DNA from: Shinella sp. CPCC 101442
GTDB taxonomy: Bacteria; Pseudomonadota; Alphaproteobacteria; Rhizobiales; Rhizobiaceae
Reading direction: 5' to 3'
Length of the DNA stretch: 64,000 bases
Assembly (NCBI RefSeq): GCF_024704725.1
Contig: NZ_JALIQS010000012.1
Span: 1-64,000, forward strand
Position numbers and translations under genes: made by a program. Every line of letters begins with the position of its first letter. The first letter of the stretch is position 1. The notes beneath the pieces are model-generated. The model was given only the letters and a program-made list of their open reading frames with translations, was not told the origin of the DNA and did no database searches. Below are positions 24,508 through 34,689 of this stretch, in pieces.

Positions 24508-25544
24508 GCCTGCGGCAGGCGGAATTCCAGCATCAGGTTGCGCTGGAGAATGGAATGGTTGTCGTCGGAGACGACGAGGATACGGATGTCGTCCTCCGCC
24601 ATCGCCACCACGTCGAGGCCTTCCATATTGTCGATCTGGTGACTGAGATCGACATCGATCAACACCTCGCCATCGACGACGGCGCCGGGGCTGATTTTCG
24701 TACCGTCGATGCGGCGGATGCGCATGCCGACACCGTCGGACAGGCGGAAACGGCGCTCCAGCAGCAGCAGGTCGCCATTGGGCAAAAAGGCGCCGTCCGT
24801 GATGTCCCACGGGTCATTGCGAACAACGGCAAAGGGGCCGGCCAGCGGACCGTCGAGAACAGCGGCAAGCACATTGCCGTCGGCGTCGAGGCTGCGTTCG
24901 GTGACGGCCACCAGCGTTGCGCCGAGCGGCCCCGTCTCCGGCGACAGGGCAAGCGTTTCCATGCCCTGATTGTTGCGCATCTCCTTGCGCGGGAATGGCA
25001 GCGGAAGCGAGCGGGTGGGGCGGGCTTCCATGAAGCCGGGATCCGGGTAGGCGTCGATGCGGTGGAAGACCTCGTAGCTGACGAAGACTTCGCCCCTGCC
25101 GATGGCGAGCCCTTCGGCATCCATCTGGTACTTGACGTTCTCGTCCTGCCCCGCGCTGTTGAACATCGAGCGGACCTTCAGATCCGCCAGCCCGCTCAGC
25201 CGGCCTTCATCGTCCCGTTCGATGCGGCCGGTCAGCCAGTGGCCGGTATCGAGCACGGCGACGAACGTCTGGTGGTCTTCGCGAAAACGGATGGCCGACA
25301 GGGCGCCGAGCAGCGGGTTGCTTGAGGAATAGCTGATGCCGCCGAGGAATTCGAGCTTGCCGAAGACGCGCTTGTCCGAGCCGACGGCGAATTGCGAGAA
25401 GGCGCGATTGACGACAGGAAGGTCGATGGCCTCCGCCGCGGCGATATAGGGCAGCGGCAGGGAAAGCGCAGCGGTGAGAGCGAGAAAGGAGAGGCCTCGC
25501 AAGAGGCCTCCGCCTTGGTGCCGTGGCACGCGTTCAGCCCGCAC
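24501..25544 (-). CDS. Esterase-like activity of phytase family protein (exported)
   Basis: A protein of about 347 residues with a signal peptide ([19 protein letters not shown], cleavage near AAA-EA) and a phytase-like beta-propeller domain. Typical segments are [38 protein letters not shown] and [10 protein letters not shown], the repeated acidic glycine strands seen in this Pfam family. Catalysis is not established. The start is uncertain: GTG 25544 overlaps the cobT end by 11 nt; GTG 25529 and TTG 25595 are alternatives. It is likely co-transcribed with cobST. Confidence 0.78.
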   Translation of the reverse strand: MRAERVPRHQGGGLLRGLSFLALTAALSLPLPYIAAAEAIDLPVVNRAFSQFAVGSDKRVFGKLEFLGGISYSSSNPLLGALSAIRFREDHQTFVAVLDTGHWLTGRIERDDEGRLSGLADLKVRSMFNSAGQDENVKYQMDAEGLAIGRGEVFVSYEVFHRIDAYPDPGFMEARPTRSLPLPFPRKEMRNNQGMETLALSPETGPLGATLVAVTERSLDADGNVLAAVLDGPLAGPFAVVRNDPWDITDGAFLPNGDLLLLERRFRLSDGVGMRIRRIDGTKISPGAVVDGEVLIDVDLSHQIDNMEGLDVVAMAEDDIRILVVSDDNHSILQRNLMLEFRLPQAK

Positions 25545-27432
25545 GGCGCCGGCCGGCGGGGCGGCTGGTGCTTTCGTCGGCAAAGAGCGAGGCAAGCTGC
25601 TCGGTCATGGCGCCAGCCAGTTCATCCGCATCGACGATGGTGACGGCGCGGCGATAGTAGCGTGTCACGTCATGGCCGATGCCGATGGCGAGAAGCTCGA
25701 CCGGCGAACGCGTCTCGATCTGCTCGATCACGGCGCGCAGGTGCCGTTCCAGATAGTTGCCGGGATTCACCGAGAGTGTCGAATCGTCGACCGGCGCACC
25801 GTCCGAGATCATCATCAGGATGCGGCGCTGCTCGGGGCGGGCCAAAAGACGGTCATGCGCCCAGATCAGCGCCTCGCCGTCGATGTTTTCCTTGAGCAGG
25901 CCTTCACGCATCATCAGGCCGAGATTGCGGCGCGCGCGGCGCCACGGCGCATCAGCGCTCTTGTAGATGATGTGGCGCAGGTCGTTGAGACGGCCGGGGG
26001 ACTGCGGCTTGCCGCTGCCCAGCCATTTTTCGCGCGACTGGCCGCCCTTCCAAGCCTTGGTGGTGAAGCCGAGGATTTCGACCTTCACGCCGCAGCGTTC
26101 CAGCGTGCGCGCGAGAATATCGGCGCAGGTGGCGGCAACGGTGATCGGTCGTCCGCGCATGGAGCCGGAATTGTCGATCAGCAGCGTCACGACCGTATCG
26201 CGGAACGTCGTGTCCTTCTCGCGCTTGAACGAGAGCGGCTGCATTGGATCGATGATGATGCGCTGCAGGCGCGCGCTGTCGAGATAGCCCTCTTCGAGGT
26301 CGAACTCCCAGGCGCGGTTCTGCTGCGCCATCAGGCGGCGCTGCAGGCGGTTTGCCAGGCGGCCGACGGCGCCTTGCAGATGGGCGAGCTGCTTGTCGAG
26401 GAAGGCGCGCAGACGGTCGAGTTCCGCCTCGTCGCAAAGCTCTTCCGCCGTGATCGTCTCGTCGAATTCCTGCGTGAAGACGCCGTAATCGACCTTCTCG
26501 TTGAAATCGGAGAAGGGCTGGTTCGGGCGGCGGACCTCGCCGGGCTTTTCCGTCTCGTCGCCGTCGTCGTCGACGAGGTCGTCGTCGGAAATCTCCGCGC
26601 CGTCCATCTCGCCTTCTTCCATCTGCTCGTCGGACGTTTCGTTCTCGTCGGCGGGTGCGCTGTCGTCGCCGGCCTCTTCCTGGCTGTTATTGTCTTCCTG
26701 CTCGTCGCTACGCGGCTGGTTTTCGTCCTCGGGGGTCTCGGAATCGTCCGGCTCGTTTTCATCCTCGCCATACTGTTCGGCGACGTTCATCGAGGCGAGC
26801 ATGTTGCGCACGACGCGCGAAAAGGCCTGCTGGTCGTTGATGGAGGCAAACAGGCCTTCCATGTCCTTGCCGGCTTTTTCCGTGATGAAATCGCGCCAGA
26901 GATCGAGAACCTGGCCGGCTGAGGCGGGCGGGACCTGGCCCGTCAGCTTTTCACGCACGATCAGCGCGACGGCCTCTTCCAGAGGCGCATCCGCCTGACG
27001 GGTGATCGCGCCGAAATTGGCCTTGGCATATTTCTCCGTCAACATGACGTTGAGGTTCTGCGCCATGCCCTGCATGCGGTTGGAGCCAATGGCTTCCACG
27101 CGCGCCTGTTCGACGGCGTCGAAGATCGCACGGGCATCCGCACCCTGCGGCGACATGGTCGCGTGGATGCGGGCATCGTGGCAAGCCTTGCGCAATGCCA
27201 TCGAATCGCCGAGGCCGCGGGTGATCGCGACTTCGGTCGGGGAGGGGCGTTTGGAGAGTTCCGGCAGGCGGATGCGCTCGCCGGTCATGCCGGGTCGCTC
27301 GTTGGCGAAGGAAACCTCCACCTCCGCATCGCCGGCGACGGCGCGCACGCAGCCGCTCACGGCGCGGCGGAATGGCTCCATGTCGACCACGCCGCCCGGT
27401 CTCGGCTTCGAATTGTCACCGCGAGCTGCCAT
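25534..27432 (-). CDS. cobT: Cobaltochelatase subunit CobT
   Basis: A 632-residue protein. With CobS (AAA+ ring) and CobN it inserts cobalt into hydrogenobyrinic acid a,c-diamide in aerobic vitamin B12 synthesis. After a helical N-terminal domain there is a long acidic, Glu/Asp-rich stretch (about residues 225-300), then a VWA domain with the metal-ion-dependent adhesion motif [12 protein letters not shown]. The length is normal for pCobT. It begins 15 bp after cobS on the same strand; cobN is not in this window. Confidence 0.96.
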   Translation of the reverse strand: MAARGDNSKPRPGGVVDMEPFRRAVSGCVRAVAGDAEVEVSFANERPGMTGERIRLPELSKRPSPTEVAITRGLGDSMALRKACHDARIHATMSPQGADARAIFDAVEQARVEAIGSNRMQGMAQNLNVMLTEKYAKANFGAITRQADAPLEEAVALIVREKLTGQVPPASAGQVLDLWRDFITEKAGKDMEGLFASINDQQAFSRVVRNMLASMNVAEQYGEDENEPDDSETPEDENQPRSDEQEDNNSQEEAGDDSAPADENETSDEQMEEGEMDGAEISDDDLVDDDGDETEKPGEVRRPNQPFSDFNEKVDYGVFTQEFDETITAEELCDEAELDRLRAFLDKQLAHLQGAVGRLANRLQRRLMAQQNRAWEFDLEEGYLDSARLQRIIIDPMQPLSFKREKDTTFRDTVVTLLIDNSGSMRGRPITVAATCADILARTLERCGVKVEILGFTTKAWKGGQSREKWLGSGKPQSPGRLNDLRHIIYKSADAPWRRARRNLGLMMREGLLKENIDGEALIWAHDRLLARPEQRRILMMISDGAPVDDSTLSVNPGNYLERHLRAVIEQIETRSPVELLAIGIGHDVTRYYRRAVTIVDADELAGAMTEQLASLFADESTSRPAGRRRAG

Positions 27433-27447
27433 GCGCTTTACCGGGCC

Positions 27448-28446
27448 TCAGGCCGTCGCCTCCAGGACGATATTGGCGGCACTTTCCTTAAGCTCGACGC
27501 CGAAGGCGCGCTGGTAGAGTTCGGCGACCAGCGTGCGCTCCAGTTCGTCGCACTTGTTGAGGAAGGTGACGCGGAAGGCGAAGGCGATATCGCCGAAGAT
27601 CTCGGTATTTTCCGCCCAGGTGATGACCGTGCGCGGGCTCATGACCGTCGACAGGTCGCCGTTGATGAAGGCGGCGCGGGTTAGATCGGCAACGCGAACC
27701 ATGCGCGAGATCGTGTCGCGGCCGTCCTTGCCGCCGGACAGGCGCTTGACCTTCGCGGCGACGATGCTGACTTCGTGGTCGTGCGGCAGATAGTTCAGCG
27801 TCGTGACGATCGACCAGCGGTCCATCTGCGCCTGGTTGATCTGCTGCGTGCCGTGATAGAGGCCCGTCGTGTCGCCAAGCCCGACCGTGTTGGCGGTGGC
27901 GAACAGGCGGAAGGCGGGGTGCGGGCGGATGACGCGGCTCTGGTCGAGCAGCGTCAGGCGGCCGGCGGATTCCAGCACGCGCTGGATGACGAACATCACG
28001 TCCGGGCGGCCGGCGTCGTATTCGTCGAAGACGAGCGCGACATTGTGCTGGTAGGCCCAGGGCAGGATGCCGTCTTTGAATTCGGTGACCTGCAGGCCGT
28101 CCTTGACGACGATGGCGTCCTTGCCGACGAGGTCGATACGGCTGACATGGCTGTCGAGGTTGACGCGTACGCAGGGCCAGTTGAGGCGGGCGGCGACCTG
28201 TTCGATATGGGTCGACTTGCCGGTGCCGTGATAGCCGGAGACCATGACGCGGCGGTTATGGGCAAAACCGGCGAGAATGGCCAGGGTGGTTTCCCGGTCG
28301 AACAGGTAGTCCGGGTCGAGGTCCGGCACATAGGCGTCCGCCTTGGAATAGGCCGGGACCCTGATGTCCGTATCAATGCCGAAAACCTCCCGGACAGATA
28401 CAGTCGTATCGGGGAGGTTGGAAATATCGAGATCCATCTTGCTCAT
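27448..28446 (-). CDS. cobS: Cobaltochelatase AAA+ subunit CobS
   Basis: A 332-residue AAA+ ATPase forming the hexameric ring that, with CobT, drives cobalt chelation by CobN. Walker A is [13 protein letters not shown], Walker [11 protein letters not shown], and [19 protein letters not shown] is the sensor-1 region. ATG 28446 is chosen because GGAG lies 5 nt upstream; the preceding GTG at 28449 is in frame but not needed. It is the first gene of cobS-cobT and is preceded by a 118-bp gap from the J-domain gene. Confidence 0.96.
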   Translation of the reverse strand: MSKMDLDISNLPDTTVSVREVFGIDTDIRVPAYSKADAYVPDLDPDYLFDRETTLAILAGFAHNRRVMVSGYHGTGKSTHIEQVAARLNWPCVRVNLDSHVSRIDLVGKDAIVVKDGLQVTEFKDGILPWAYQHNVALVFDEYDAGRPDVMFVIQRVLESAGRLTLLDQSRVIRPHPAFRLFATANTVGLGDTTGLYHGTQQINQAQMDRWSIVTTLNYLPHDHEVSIVAAKVKRLSGGKDGRDTISRMVRVADLTRAAFINGDLSTVMSPRTVITWAENTEIFGDIAFAFRVTFLNKCDELERTLVAELYQRAFGVELKESAANIVLEATA

Positions 28447-28564
28447 CACGTCTCCGCGGGCGGCGGGTTCTCCTCCACCCCAATACCTTAGTGCTCGCCG
28501 ACAATGCCTTTTGCTTGACCGCAGAAGGACGATACCGGGCGATTCCGCCCGGCCGCCGAATGCT

Positions 28565-29188
28565 CTAGCAGAAGCCGGCCTGCTTTAACAATTGATATGC
28601 TTGGATGACCGCGCGAAAACGCTCCTCCGAGCCTCTATCTCCGCCATTTGCATCCGGGTGATGCTTTTTGACAAGTGTTTTGTAAGCGGTCTTGATGTCG
28701 TCGGTCGTCGCATTGGCCGAAAGGCCGAGCGTATCGAAGGCTTTCGCCTCCAGCGTCTTCAGTTTCCTGGCGCGCGGCTCCATCTGCGGCCGGCGCCCCT
28801 TGCTCTCGTTGAACAGGCCGAAGGGATCGCGGATGCGCTGATTTGCCCCGGCGGTGCCGGAGCGTGCCGAACCCTGCGCCGGGCCGTTCTTCGAGGCCTT
28901 GTTGACGCCGATCGTCCAGGTCGGGCGATGGCCGGTGATCGCCTCCTTCTGATAGCGGGCGATCTCGCCGTCGGAGAGGCCGGAAAAGTAGTTGTAGCCC
29001 TTGTTGTACTCCTTGACGTGCTCGAAGCAGAACATGAAATACTGCCCCTCGGCGTTGCGGCCGACGGGTGCGCGGTGCTTTGCACTTTCCTCGCAGCCAT
29101 CCCACTGACAGGTCGGCGCAGAGCGTTCGGGACGCTCCACGCGCCGCTTCGTGCGGATGCGGTCGAAGTATTTAGAATCGAGTTTCAT
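28565..29188 (-). CDS. J-domain (DnaJ-like) protein
   Basis: A 207-residue protein with a C-terminal J domain (about residues 150-205) containing the HPD tripeptide in [13 protein letters not shown], so it should stimulate an Hsp70. The N-terminal part has paired cysteines (CQWDGCEE and MFCFEHV) that could bind a metal. It lacks the G/F region and zinc-finger domain of true DnaJ. In rhizobia this gene commonly sits upstream of cobS and opposite bolA. ATG 29188 begins [12 protein letters not shown], the usual N-terminus; client proteins are unknown. Confidence 0.88.
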   Translation of the reverse strand: MKLDSKYFDRIRTKRRVERPERSAPTCQWDGCEESAKHRAPVGRNAEGQYFMFCFEHVKEYNKGYNYFSGLSDGEIARYQKEAITGHRPTWTIGVNKASKNGPAQGSARSGTAGANQRIRDPFGLFNESKGRRPQMEPRARKLKTLEAKAFDTLGLSANATTDDIKTAYKTLVKKHHPDANGGDRGSEERFRAVIQAYQLLKQAGFC

Positions 29189-29311
29189 GGGCCACATTAT
29201 GGGGGTGCGCAGGGGTCGCAACAAGAATTGACAAAGCGGATTGTTGCTGGCTTTGTGAAACTATTTTGTTGCGTTGCGGCGCGTGATTTCCCGGCCGCCG
29301 AAAGTTCGTTC

Positions 29312-29593
29312 ATGTCCATGAAATCCAGCATAGCCGAGAAACTCGAAGCGGCCTTTTCGCCCGAGCGGCTCGAGGTCATCAACGAGAGCCATCTGCATGC
29401 AGGCCACAAGCCGGAGTTCGATGGGGAGGGCGAGACGCATATGCGTGTGCGCATCGTCGCCGCGACCTTTGCCGGTATGGGCCGCGTGGCGCGCCATCGG
29501 GCGATCAACGATCTCGTGAAGGCGGAATTCGATGCCGGGCTGCATGCACTCGCCGTCGAAGTGGCGGCGCCCGGAGAGCCGACCCGCTGGTAG
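29312..29593 (+). CDS. bolA: BolA family protein
   Basis: A 93-residue protein of the BolA/IbaG fold. The conserved segment is VINESHLHAGHKPEFDGEGETHMRV with the loop histidine used in Fe-S cluster sharing with monothiol glutaredoxins, and the C-terminal helix contains HRAINDLVKAEF. It probably takes part in iron-sulfur handling or regulation. ATG 29312 lacks a strong ribosome-binding site; ATG 29318 is an alternative. Its TAG stop abuts the TAA of the convergent CorC-type gene. Confidence 0.92.
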   Translation: MSMKSSIAEKLEAAFSPERLEVINESHLHAGHKPEFDGEGETHMRVRIVAATFAGMGRVARHRAINDLVKAEFDAGLHALAVEVAAPGEPTRW

Positions 29594-30502
29594 TTAGCTG
29601 TTGAACTGAACAGGTTCGACCGGACGGATGCGCAGCTTGGTGATGCGGTTCTTCACGCGTGTCATGACGATGAAGCGCTTGCCATAGAAGGTGAAGGCCT
29701 GCCGCTCCTCGGGGATCGATTTCGCTTCGTGGATGACCAGGCCGGCGATGGTCGTCGCTTCCCCGTCCGGCAGGGCCCAGCTGAAGGCGCGGTTGAGATC
29801 GCGGATCGTCACGCCGCCGTCGACAACGAGCGAACCGTCCGCCTCGCGGCGCACACCCTGCAGGTCGATGGCCGCTTCGTCCGAGGTGTCGCCGACGATT
29901 TCTTTCAATATGTCCTGGAGCGTCACGACACCCTGCACCTCGCCATATTCGTCCACCACGGTGGCAAAATGCTCCTGGCGACGCAGGAAGGCGGCGAGCT
30001 GCTCCTTCAGCGTCGTCGTATCCGGCACGAACCAGGGTTTTTGCGCGACCTTGGTGATATCGAGGTTCTTCGGCTCGACACCCGGTTCCGCGAGCGCGCG
30101 CAAAAGATCCTTGGCGTGCACGACACCGACGATATTGTCGACGGAGCCGGCCCAGAGCGGCATGCGCGTATAGGGACTTTCCAGTACCGCCTTGACGATT
30201 TCCTCCGGTGGGTCTCCGGCATTGAGCACCCGCATGGTCGTGCGGTGGATCATGATGTCGGAGACTTCCAGCGCGTCGAGGTCGAGCATGCCGAGCAGTT
30301 TTTCGCGGTCGGGTTTCGCCGAGGTGCTCTCGGCCTGCCGGCGCTCCCCCTCCGCCTCGCGCGCTTCCTGATGCGTGCGCCACAGCGTGGCGAGCGGTGC
30401 CCGAAAGCGCAGGAGCAGGATCGCTAGCGGGATCAGGCCGAGAACGACCGATATCAGCAGCCAGGGAAAGGGAGCGAGTGCCACGGGCGTGTCGCTGGTC
30501 AT
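29594..30502 (-). CDS. CorC/HlyC-family CBS-domain protein lacking the DUF21 membrane domain
   Basis: A 302-residue protein. One N-terminal membrane segment (about residues 12-31) is followed by a charged linker, a CBS pair (about 78-205, with MIHRTTMRV, SPYTRMPLW, VHAKDLLRAL and VVDEYGEVQGVVTLQDILKEIVG) and a C-terminal CorC_HlyC domain (to about 297). Related rhizobial proteins are about 430 residues with a multi-pass DUF21 (CNNM) domain; that domain is missing, and the upstream DNA is aroB, so there is no room for it. The start ATG overlaps the aroB stop (ATGA). The family is linked to magnesium/cobalt export, but transport is doubtful here. Confidence 0.85.
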   Translation of the reverse strand: MTSDTPVALAPFPWLLISVVLGLIPLAILLLRFRAPLATLWRTHQEAREAEGERRQAESTSAKPDREKLLGMLDLDALEVSDIMIHRTTMRVLNAGDPPEEIVKAVLESPYTRMPLWAGSVDNIVGVVHAKDLLRALAEPGVEPKNLDITKVAQKPWFVPDTTTLKEQLAAFLRRQEHFATVVDEYGEVQGVVTLQDILKEIVGDTSDEAAIDLQGVRREADGSLVVDGGVTIRDLNRAFSWALPDGEATTIAGLVIHEAKSIPEERQAFTFYGKRFIVMTRVKNRITKLRIRPVEPVQFNS

Positions 30503-31632
30503 TTCGGCAGCTTTTCCGTGAGGAATGCGACGACTTCGGATTGCGGCACGTCATCGGCGACGAAGGACTGGCCGACGCCGCGCGTCAGGATGAAGGTGAG
30601 TTTTCCACCTTTGACCTTCTTGTCTTGCGCGATGGCGTCCATCAGCTTTTCGGCCGGCGGCAGGCCGCCCGGGATCTGGCCCATCGACGTCGGCAGGCCG
30701 ACGTCGCGAAGATGCGTCTCGACGCGCTTGCCGTCGTCGGGGCTGCACAGGTTCATGCGGGCGGAAAACTGGTGGGCGAGCACCATGCCGATCGAAACGC
30801 CCTCGCCATGCACGAGGCGCGCGCTGTCGTACTGGGTGGCGGCCTCCAGGGCATGGCCGAAGGTGTGGCCGAGATTGAGGAGGGCGCGCTGGCCGTTCTC
30901 ACGCTCGTCCGCGGCAACGACGTCGGCCTTGGCCTGGCAGCTCGTGGCGATGGCCTCGATGCGGGCCTCGCCGCCGGCAAAGACCGCGCGCCAGTTGTTT
31001 TCGAGCCAGGCGAAAAAGTCCGGCTTGTCGATCAGGCCGTATTTGGCGACTTCGGCATAGCCCGCGCGAAACTCGCGCGGCGAGAGCGTATCGAGCACGT
31101 CGGTGTCGGCAAGCACGAGGTCCGGCTGGTGGAAGACGCCGATGAGGTTCTTGCCGTGCGGCGAATTGATGCCCGTCTTGCCGCCGACGGAGGAATCGAC
31201 CTGTGCCAGAAGCGAGGTCGGCACCTGGATGAAACGCGAGCCGCGGCGTGCGATGCCGGCGGCAAAGCCTGTGAGGTCGCCGATGACGCCGCCGCCGAGC
31301 GCTACGACCGCGTCGTTGCGCTCGATACGGGCGGCCAGCACGCTGTCGCAGACGCTGATCAGGTGTTCGAAGCTCTTGGTTTTCTCGCCGGCCGGCAGCA
31401 CGAGCGAGACGGCGTCGATGCTCTCGGCCCTCAGCGCGGCCATGAAGCCGTCGAGATAGATCGGCGCGACGTTCTCGTCGGTGATGACGGCGATCTTGCG
31501 GCCCTTGAGACGGCCTGCGATCTCGCGGCCGGCGTCGGCGATGAGGCCGGGGCCGATCAGGATATCGTAGGAGCGGTCGCCGAGGTCGACCCGCACGGTG
31601 CGGCGGGCGGTGGCAGAAGCGGTCATGGTCAT
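30499..31632 (-). CDS. aroB: 3-dehydroquinate synthase
   Basis: A 377-residue NAD- and metal-dependent enzyme of the shikimate pathway that converts DAHP to 3-dehydroquinate. Signatures are [34 protein letters not shown] and [13 protein letters not shown] (metal-binding histidines). Start ATG 31632; ATG 31626 is also possible. It lies 4 bp after aroK and overlaps the CorC-type gene, making an aroK-aroB-corC-like operon. Confidence 0.96.
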   Translation of the reverse strand: MTMTASATARRTVRVDLGDRSYDILIGPGLIADAGREIAGRLKGRKIAVITDENVAPIYLDGFMAALRAESIDAVSLVLPAGEKTKSFEHLISVCDSVLAARIERNDAVVALGGGVIGDLTGFAAGIARRGSRFIQVPTSLLAQVDSSVGGKTGINSPHGKNLIGVFHQPDLVLADTDVLDTLSPREFRAGYAEVAKYGLIDKPDFFAWLENNWRAVFAGGEARIEAIATSCQAKADVVAADERENGQRALLNLGHTFGHALEAATQYDSARLVHGEGVSIGMVLAHQFSARMNLCSPDDGKRVETHLRDVGLPTSMGQIPGGLPPAEKLMDAIAQDKKVKGGKLTFILTRGVGQSFVADDVPQSEVVAFLTEKLPK

Positions 31633-31636
31633 CTCG

Positions 31637-32227
31637 TCACGGTTTGCGGGTGGCGGTGATGGCGGTCAGCACCTCCTCCACCATGGTTTCCTTCTTCACG
31701 TCACGCGACATCACGGTGAGATCGGCTTGCGCGTAGATCGGGTAGCGAGCGTTCATCAGGTTTTCGAGTGTCTGGCGCGGGTTTTCGGTTTTCAGCAGCG
31801 GACGAGTATCGCGCTTGTTGACGCGTTCCCACAGCACGTCGAGATCGGCCTTCAGCCAGACGGTGAGCCCGCCGCGCCTGATGTGCTTACGCGTGTTCTC
31901 GTTGATATAGGCGCCGCCGCCGGTGGAGACGACGCGCGGGCCCGAGCGCAGCAGACGCTTGATGACGCGGGTTTCCAGCGCCCGGAATTCGGCTTCGCCA
32001 TAAGCGGCGAAAAGATCCGTGATCGACATGCGCGAGACGCGCTCGATCTCGTGGTCGGAATCGACGAAGGGAATGCCGAGCGTCTGGGCGGTCATGCGGC
32101 CGATTGCCGATTTCCCCGCGCCCATCAGGCCGATCAGGACGAGGTTGCGCTTGCCGAGCGCGGCACGGGCCTCATTGGCGAGCGTGGGGGCAAGCAAAAC
32201 AGGGGCCTGGTCGGTCGGCTCGGTCAT
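31637..32227 (-). CDS. aroK: Shikimate kinase
   Basis: A 196-residue kinase that phosphorylates shikimate with ATP. Walker A is [21 protein letters not shown] contains the magnesium/shikimate aspartates; FRALE and STGGGAY bind shikimate; DTRPLL is the lid arginine region. It has a 25-residue N-terminal extension, common in alphaproteobacteria. A promoter match lies about 20 nt upstream of its mRNA start, and the gene heads the aroK-aroB-corC-like operon. Confidence 0.95.
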   Translation of the reverse strand: MTEPTDQAPVLLAPTLANEARAALGKRNLVLIGLMGAGKSAIGRMTAQTLGIPFVDSDHEIERVSRMSITDLFAAYGEAEFRALETRVIKRLLRSGPRVVSTGGGAYINENTRKHIRRGGLTVWLKADLDVLWERVNKRDTRPLLKTENPRQTLENLMNARYPIYAQADLTVMSRDVKKETMVEEVLTAITATRKP

Positions 32228-32253
32228 TGGTGTTTCCGGGGTTTCGTTCCTTC

Positions 32254-32282
32254 CGTATCGACAAAACCACCGGAAGCGTCAA
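32254..32282 (-). promoter_or_regulatory. Sigma-70-type promoter of the aroK-aroB operon
   Basis: On the minus strand TTGACG (32282-32277) and GATACG (32259-32254) are 17 nt apart. Transcription would start near 32247, about 20 nt before the aroK ATG. The -35 is strong, the -10 moderate. Confidence 0.55.
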
Positions 32283-32303
32283 GTCTGCCCAGCATTCCAA
32301 ACC

Positions 32304-32332
32304 TTGCGCTCGGCCGATCGCAGGGCGATATA
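32304..32332 (+). promoter_or_regulatory. Possible promoter of the small membrane gene-xerD unit
   Basis: TTGCGC (32304-32309) and GATATA (32327-32332) with a 17-nt spacer, ending 25 nt before the ATG at 32358. Both boxes are imperfect. Confidence 0.3.
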
Positions 32333-32357
32333 GTGGGCGTTCGCCCCGGAGAGTGCC

Positions 32358-32507
32358 ATGCCCAGCCTGTTTCGCTTCCTGTTCTTCTGTGCCGTGATCG
32401 TGGGAACGGTCTATGGCGTGATGGTGGCGCTGGTGACCTTTGTCGAGCCGACGGAGCGGGAGGTGACGATCCGCATTCCTTCCGAGCGGGTGAACCCGCA
32501 GCCATGA
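32358..32507 (+). CDS. Small conserved membrane protein (49 aa) ahead of xerD
   Basis: A 49-residue protein beginning [10 protein letters not shown] and ending RVNPQP. Residues 5-30 form one hydrophobic membrane segment; the C-terminal 18 residues are charged and end in Asn-Pro-Gln-Pro. Its TGA overlaps the xerD ATG (ATGA), so translation of the two is coupled. I recall similar short proteins at this position in other rhizobia, but no function is known to me. It is easily missed by annotation because of its size. Confidence 0.75.
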   Translation: MPSLFRFLFFCAVIVGTVYGVMVALVTFVEPTEREVTIRIPSERVNPQP

Positions 32508-33451
32508 GGGACCCGTCCGCGCTCCAGGTGGAGTCCTTCCTCGAGATGATGAGCGCCGAGCGGGGTGCGGCGACGAACACGCTGCAATCCTACGAGCGTG
32601 ACCTGGAGGACGCCAAGTCCTTTCTCAACGAACGCAATGTGCGCCTTACCGAGGCGATGCCGGACGACCTGCGCGCGTATCTCGGTCATCTCGCCAAACA
32701 GGGCTTTGCCGCCTCCTCCCAGGCGCGCCGGCTGTCGGCGCTCCGGCAGTTCTTCAAGTTCCTCTATGGCGAGGGCCTGCGCGGCGACGATCCGACCGGC
32801 ATTCTCGATGCGCCGAAAAAGGGCCGCTCGCTGCCGAAGACCTTGAGCGTCGACGATGTGACGCGCCTCATCCTGCGGGCGGAGATGGAGGCCGCGGAGC
32901 CGGGCGGCAATCTTCTGATGAAGCGGCGCATGCATCTGCTCGTCGAGTTGCTTTATGCGACGGGCATGCGCGTCAGCGAGCTCGTATCGTTGCCGGCCAG
33001 CGCGCTGGCGCAGACCGGGCGTTTCCTTGTCGTGAAGGGCAAGGGCAACAAGGAACGGCTTGTGCCGCTCTCTCGTGCGGCCGTCTCCGCCATGGAGGCC
33101 TATGGCGAGGTGCTGGCGGCCGAGATCGGCGACGATCCGGCGGCGGGCGCCTTCCTTTTTCCGGCGCAGAGCAAGGAAGGGTTCCTGGCGCGGCAGGTGT
33201 TTGCCCGCGACCTGAAGGCACTGGCGGGCCGGGCGGGAATTCGGGCCGCGACGCTGTCGCCGCATGTCCTTCGCCATGCTTTTGCCAGTCATCTGCTCCA
33301 GAACGGCGCGGACCTGCGCGCCGTGCAGGAACTGCTGGGGCATTCAGACATTTCGACGACACAAATCTATACACATGTGCTGGAAGAACGGCTCCACACG
33401 CTCGTTCAAACCCATCACCCTCTTGCCAAACAGGCAAAAAAACCGGATTAG
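32504..33451 (+). CDS. xerD: Site-specific tyrosine recombinase XerD
   Basis: A 315-residue recombinase that with XerC resolves chromosome dimers at dif during division. The N-terminal SAM-like domain contains [13 protein letters not shown]; the catalytic residues are Arg in [12 protein letters not shown], Lys in KGKGNKE, His-x-x-Arg in [15 protein letters not shown], His in LLGHSDIS and the nucleophile Tyr in TQIYTHV. Length and C-terminus fit XerD better than a phage integrase, and no phage genes are nearby. It is coupled to the upstream 49-residue protein. Confidence 0.94.
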   Translation: MRDPSALQVESFLEMMSAERGAATNTLQSYERDLEDAKSFLNERNVRLTEAMPDDLRAYLGHLAKQGFAASSQARRLSALRQFFKFLYGEGLRGDDPTGILDAPKKGRSLPKTLSVDDVTRLILRAEMEAAEPGGNLLMKRRMHLLVELLYATGMRVSELVSLPASALAQTGRFLVVKGKGNKERLVPLSRAAVSAMEAYGEVLAAEIGDDPAAGAFLFPAQSKEGFLARQVFARDLKALAGRAGIRAATLSPHVLRHAFASHLLQNGADLRAVQELLGHSDISTTQIYTHVLEERLHTLVQTHHPLAKQAKKPD

Positions 33452-33531
33452 GACCCTTCGCCCGCGACTGGCCCCAAACTTGGCCGACACCCGCCCGGCG
33501 CGGTTTGAGCAAACGATCGGAAACGCATCTC

Positions 33532-34485
33532 ATGCACAACTATCTCGATTTCGAAAAGCCCATCTCGGATCTCGAAGGCAAGATCCACGAGCTCAGGAAG
33601 CTCACCGAAGAAGATGAGAGCATCGACACGTCGGATGAGGTCGGCCGCCTTGAGGTGCGCGCCCGCGAGGCGATGGCCGACATCTATTCCAAGCTGACGC
33701 CCTGGCAGAAGACGCAGGTCGCGCGCCATCCGCAGCGCCCGCACTTCCTCGACTACGCCCGCCAGCTCTTTGAAGAATTCACCCCGCTTGCCGGCGACCG
33801 CAAGTTTGCCGAAGACGAGGCGATCCAGGCCGGCCTCGGCCGCTTCCGCGGCGAAGCCGTCGCCATCATCGGCCAGGAAAAGGGCAATGACACCAAGTCG
33901 CGCCTCAAGCACAATTTCGGCAGCGCCCGGCCGGAAGGCTACCGCAAGGCGATCCGCGTCATGGAAATGGCCGACCGCTTCGGCCTGCCCGTCATAACGC
34001 TGATCGACACCGCAGGCGCCTATCCGGGTATCGGCGCGGAAGAGCGCGGCCAGGCGGAGGCCATCGCCCGCTCGACGGAAATGTGCCTCAACGTCCGCGT
34101 GCCGATCGTCTCGGTCGTGATCGGCGAAGGCGGTTCGGGCGGCGCCATCGCCATCGCCACCGGCGACCGCGTCTACATGCTGGAACATGCGATCTACAGC
34201 GTGATTTCGCCGGAAGGGGCTGCCTCCATTCTCTGGCGCGATTCCACGCGCGCCAAGGAAGCGGCGAGCAACATGAAGATCACGTCCGAGGATCTGAAGA
34301 CCTTCGGCATCATCGACGGCATCATCCAGGAACCGGTCGGTGGCGCGCATCGCGATCCCGCCGGCGTGATCGGCCGCACCGGCGACGTGATCGCCGCCGC
34401 GCTGAAGGAACTGTCGGTCAAGCCGGGTGACCAGCTGCGCAAAGACCGCCGCCAGCGTTACCTCAATATCGGGCGCCAGCTTTAA
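33532..34485 (+). CDS. accA: Acetyl-CoA carboxylase carboxyltransferase subunit alpha
   Basis: A 317-residue protein. With AccD it transfers the carboxyl group from carboxybiotin to acetyl-CoA to make malonyl-CoA, the first step of fatty-acid synthesis. Signatures are YLDFEKPISDLEGKI at the N-terminus, GQEKGNDTK, TLIDTAGAYPGIGAEERGQ and VIGEGGSGGAIAI. The length is normal. accD is not in this window. It follows xerD by 80 bp on the same strand. Confidence 0.96.
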   Translation: MHNYLDFEKPISDLEGKIHELRKLTEEDESIDTSDEVGRLEVRAREAMADIYSKLTPWQKTQVARHPQRPHFLDYARQLFEEFTPLAGDRKFAEDEAIQAGLGRFRGEAVAIIGQEKGNDTKSRLKHNFGSARPEGYRKAIRVMEMADRFGLPVITLIDTAGAYPGIGAEERGQAEAIARSTEMCLNVRVPIVSVVIGEGGSGGAIAIATGDRVYMLEHAIYSVISPEGAASILWRDSTRAKEAASNMKITSEDLKTFGIIDGIIQEPVGGAHRDPAGVIGRTGDVIAAALKELSVKPGDQLRKDRRQRYLNIGRQL

Positions 34486-34499
34486 GGCGATTTCTTTCG

Positions 34500-34523
34500 A
34501 AGGGCGGCCGCGGTGCCGCCCTT
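34500..34523. other. Hairpin downstream of accA
   Basis: A 9-bp perfect stem AAGGGCGGC (34500-34508) with GCCGCCCTT (34515-34523), but the following bases (GCCAAATC) are not a T-tract. It is a weak terminator or mRNA 3'-end protector at best. Confidence 0.4.
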
Positions 34524-34588
34524 GCCAAATCTCGGCCACATTCCCCGTGTTGAGACGAGTGCGGGCTTCCGGCAGCCTCGCGAAAGAA

Positions 34589-34617
34589 TTTCCGGTTAAG
34601 AATTTATGAAGTATAAG
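34589..34617 (+). promoter_or_regulatory. Possible promoter of the L,D-transpeptidase-tusA unit
   Basis: TATAAG (34612-34617) is a good -10 match; TTTCCG (34589-34594), 17 nt upstream, is a poor -35. The AT-rich patch 34585-34615 stands out in this GC-rich region and lies 73 nt before the ATG. Confidence 0.35.
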
Positions 34618-34689
34618 CCGGTTACGACTGCGCGTCCGCCCGCCCGGCGTGATGGCATGCGATCTGACGATTGTTGACGGACCTTTTGA

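Noticed and set aside
29228-29256. TTGACA upstream of bolA as a promoter
   Set aside because: The -35 is perfect but no acceptable -10 lies at 16-18 nt; I could not support it as a promoter.
29594-30502. Frameshift or pseudogene explanation for the short CorC/HlyC-type gene
   Set aside because: The frame is intact, starts by overlapping aroB, and no DUF21 remnant is found in other frames upstream; it is a genuine short gene.
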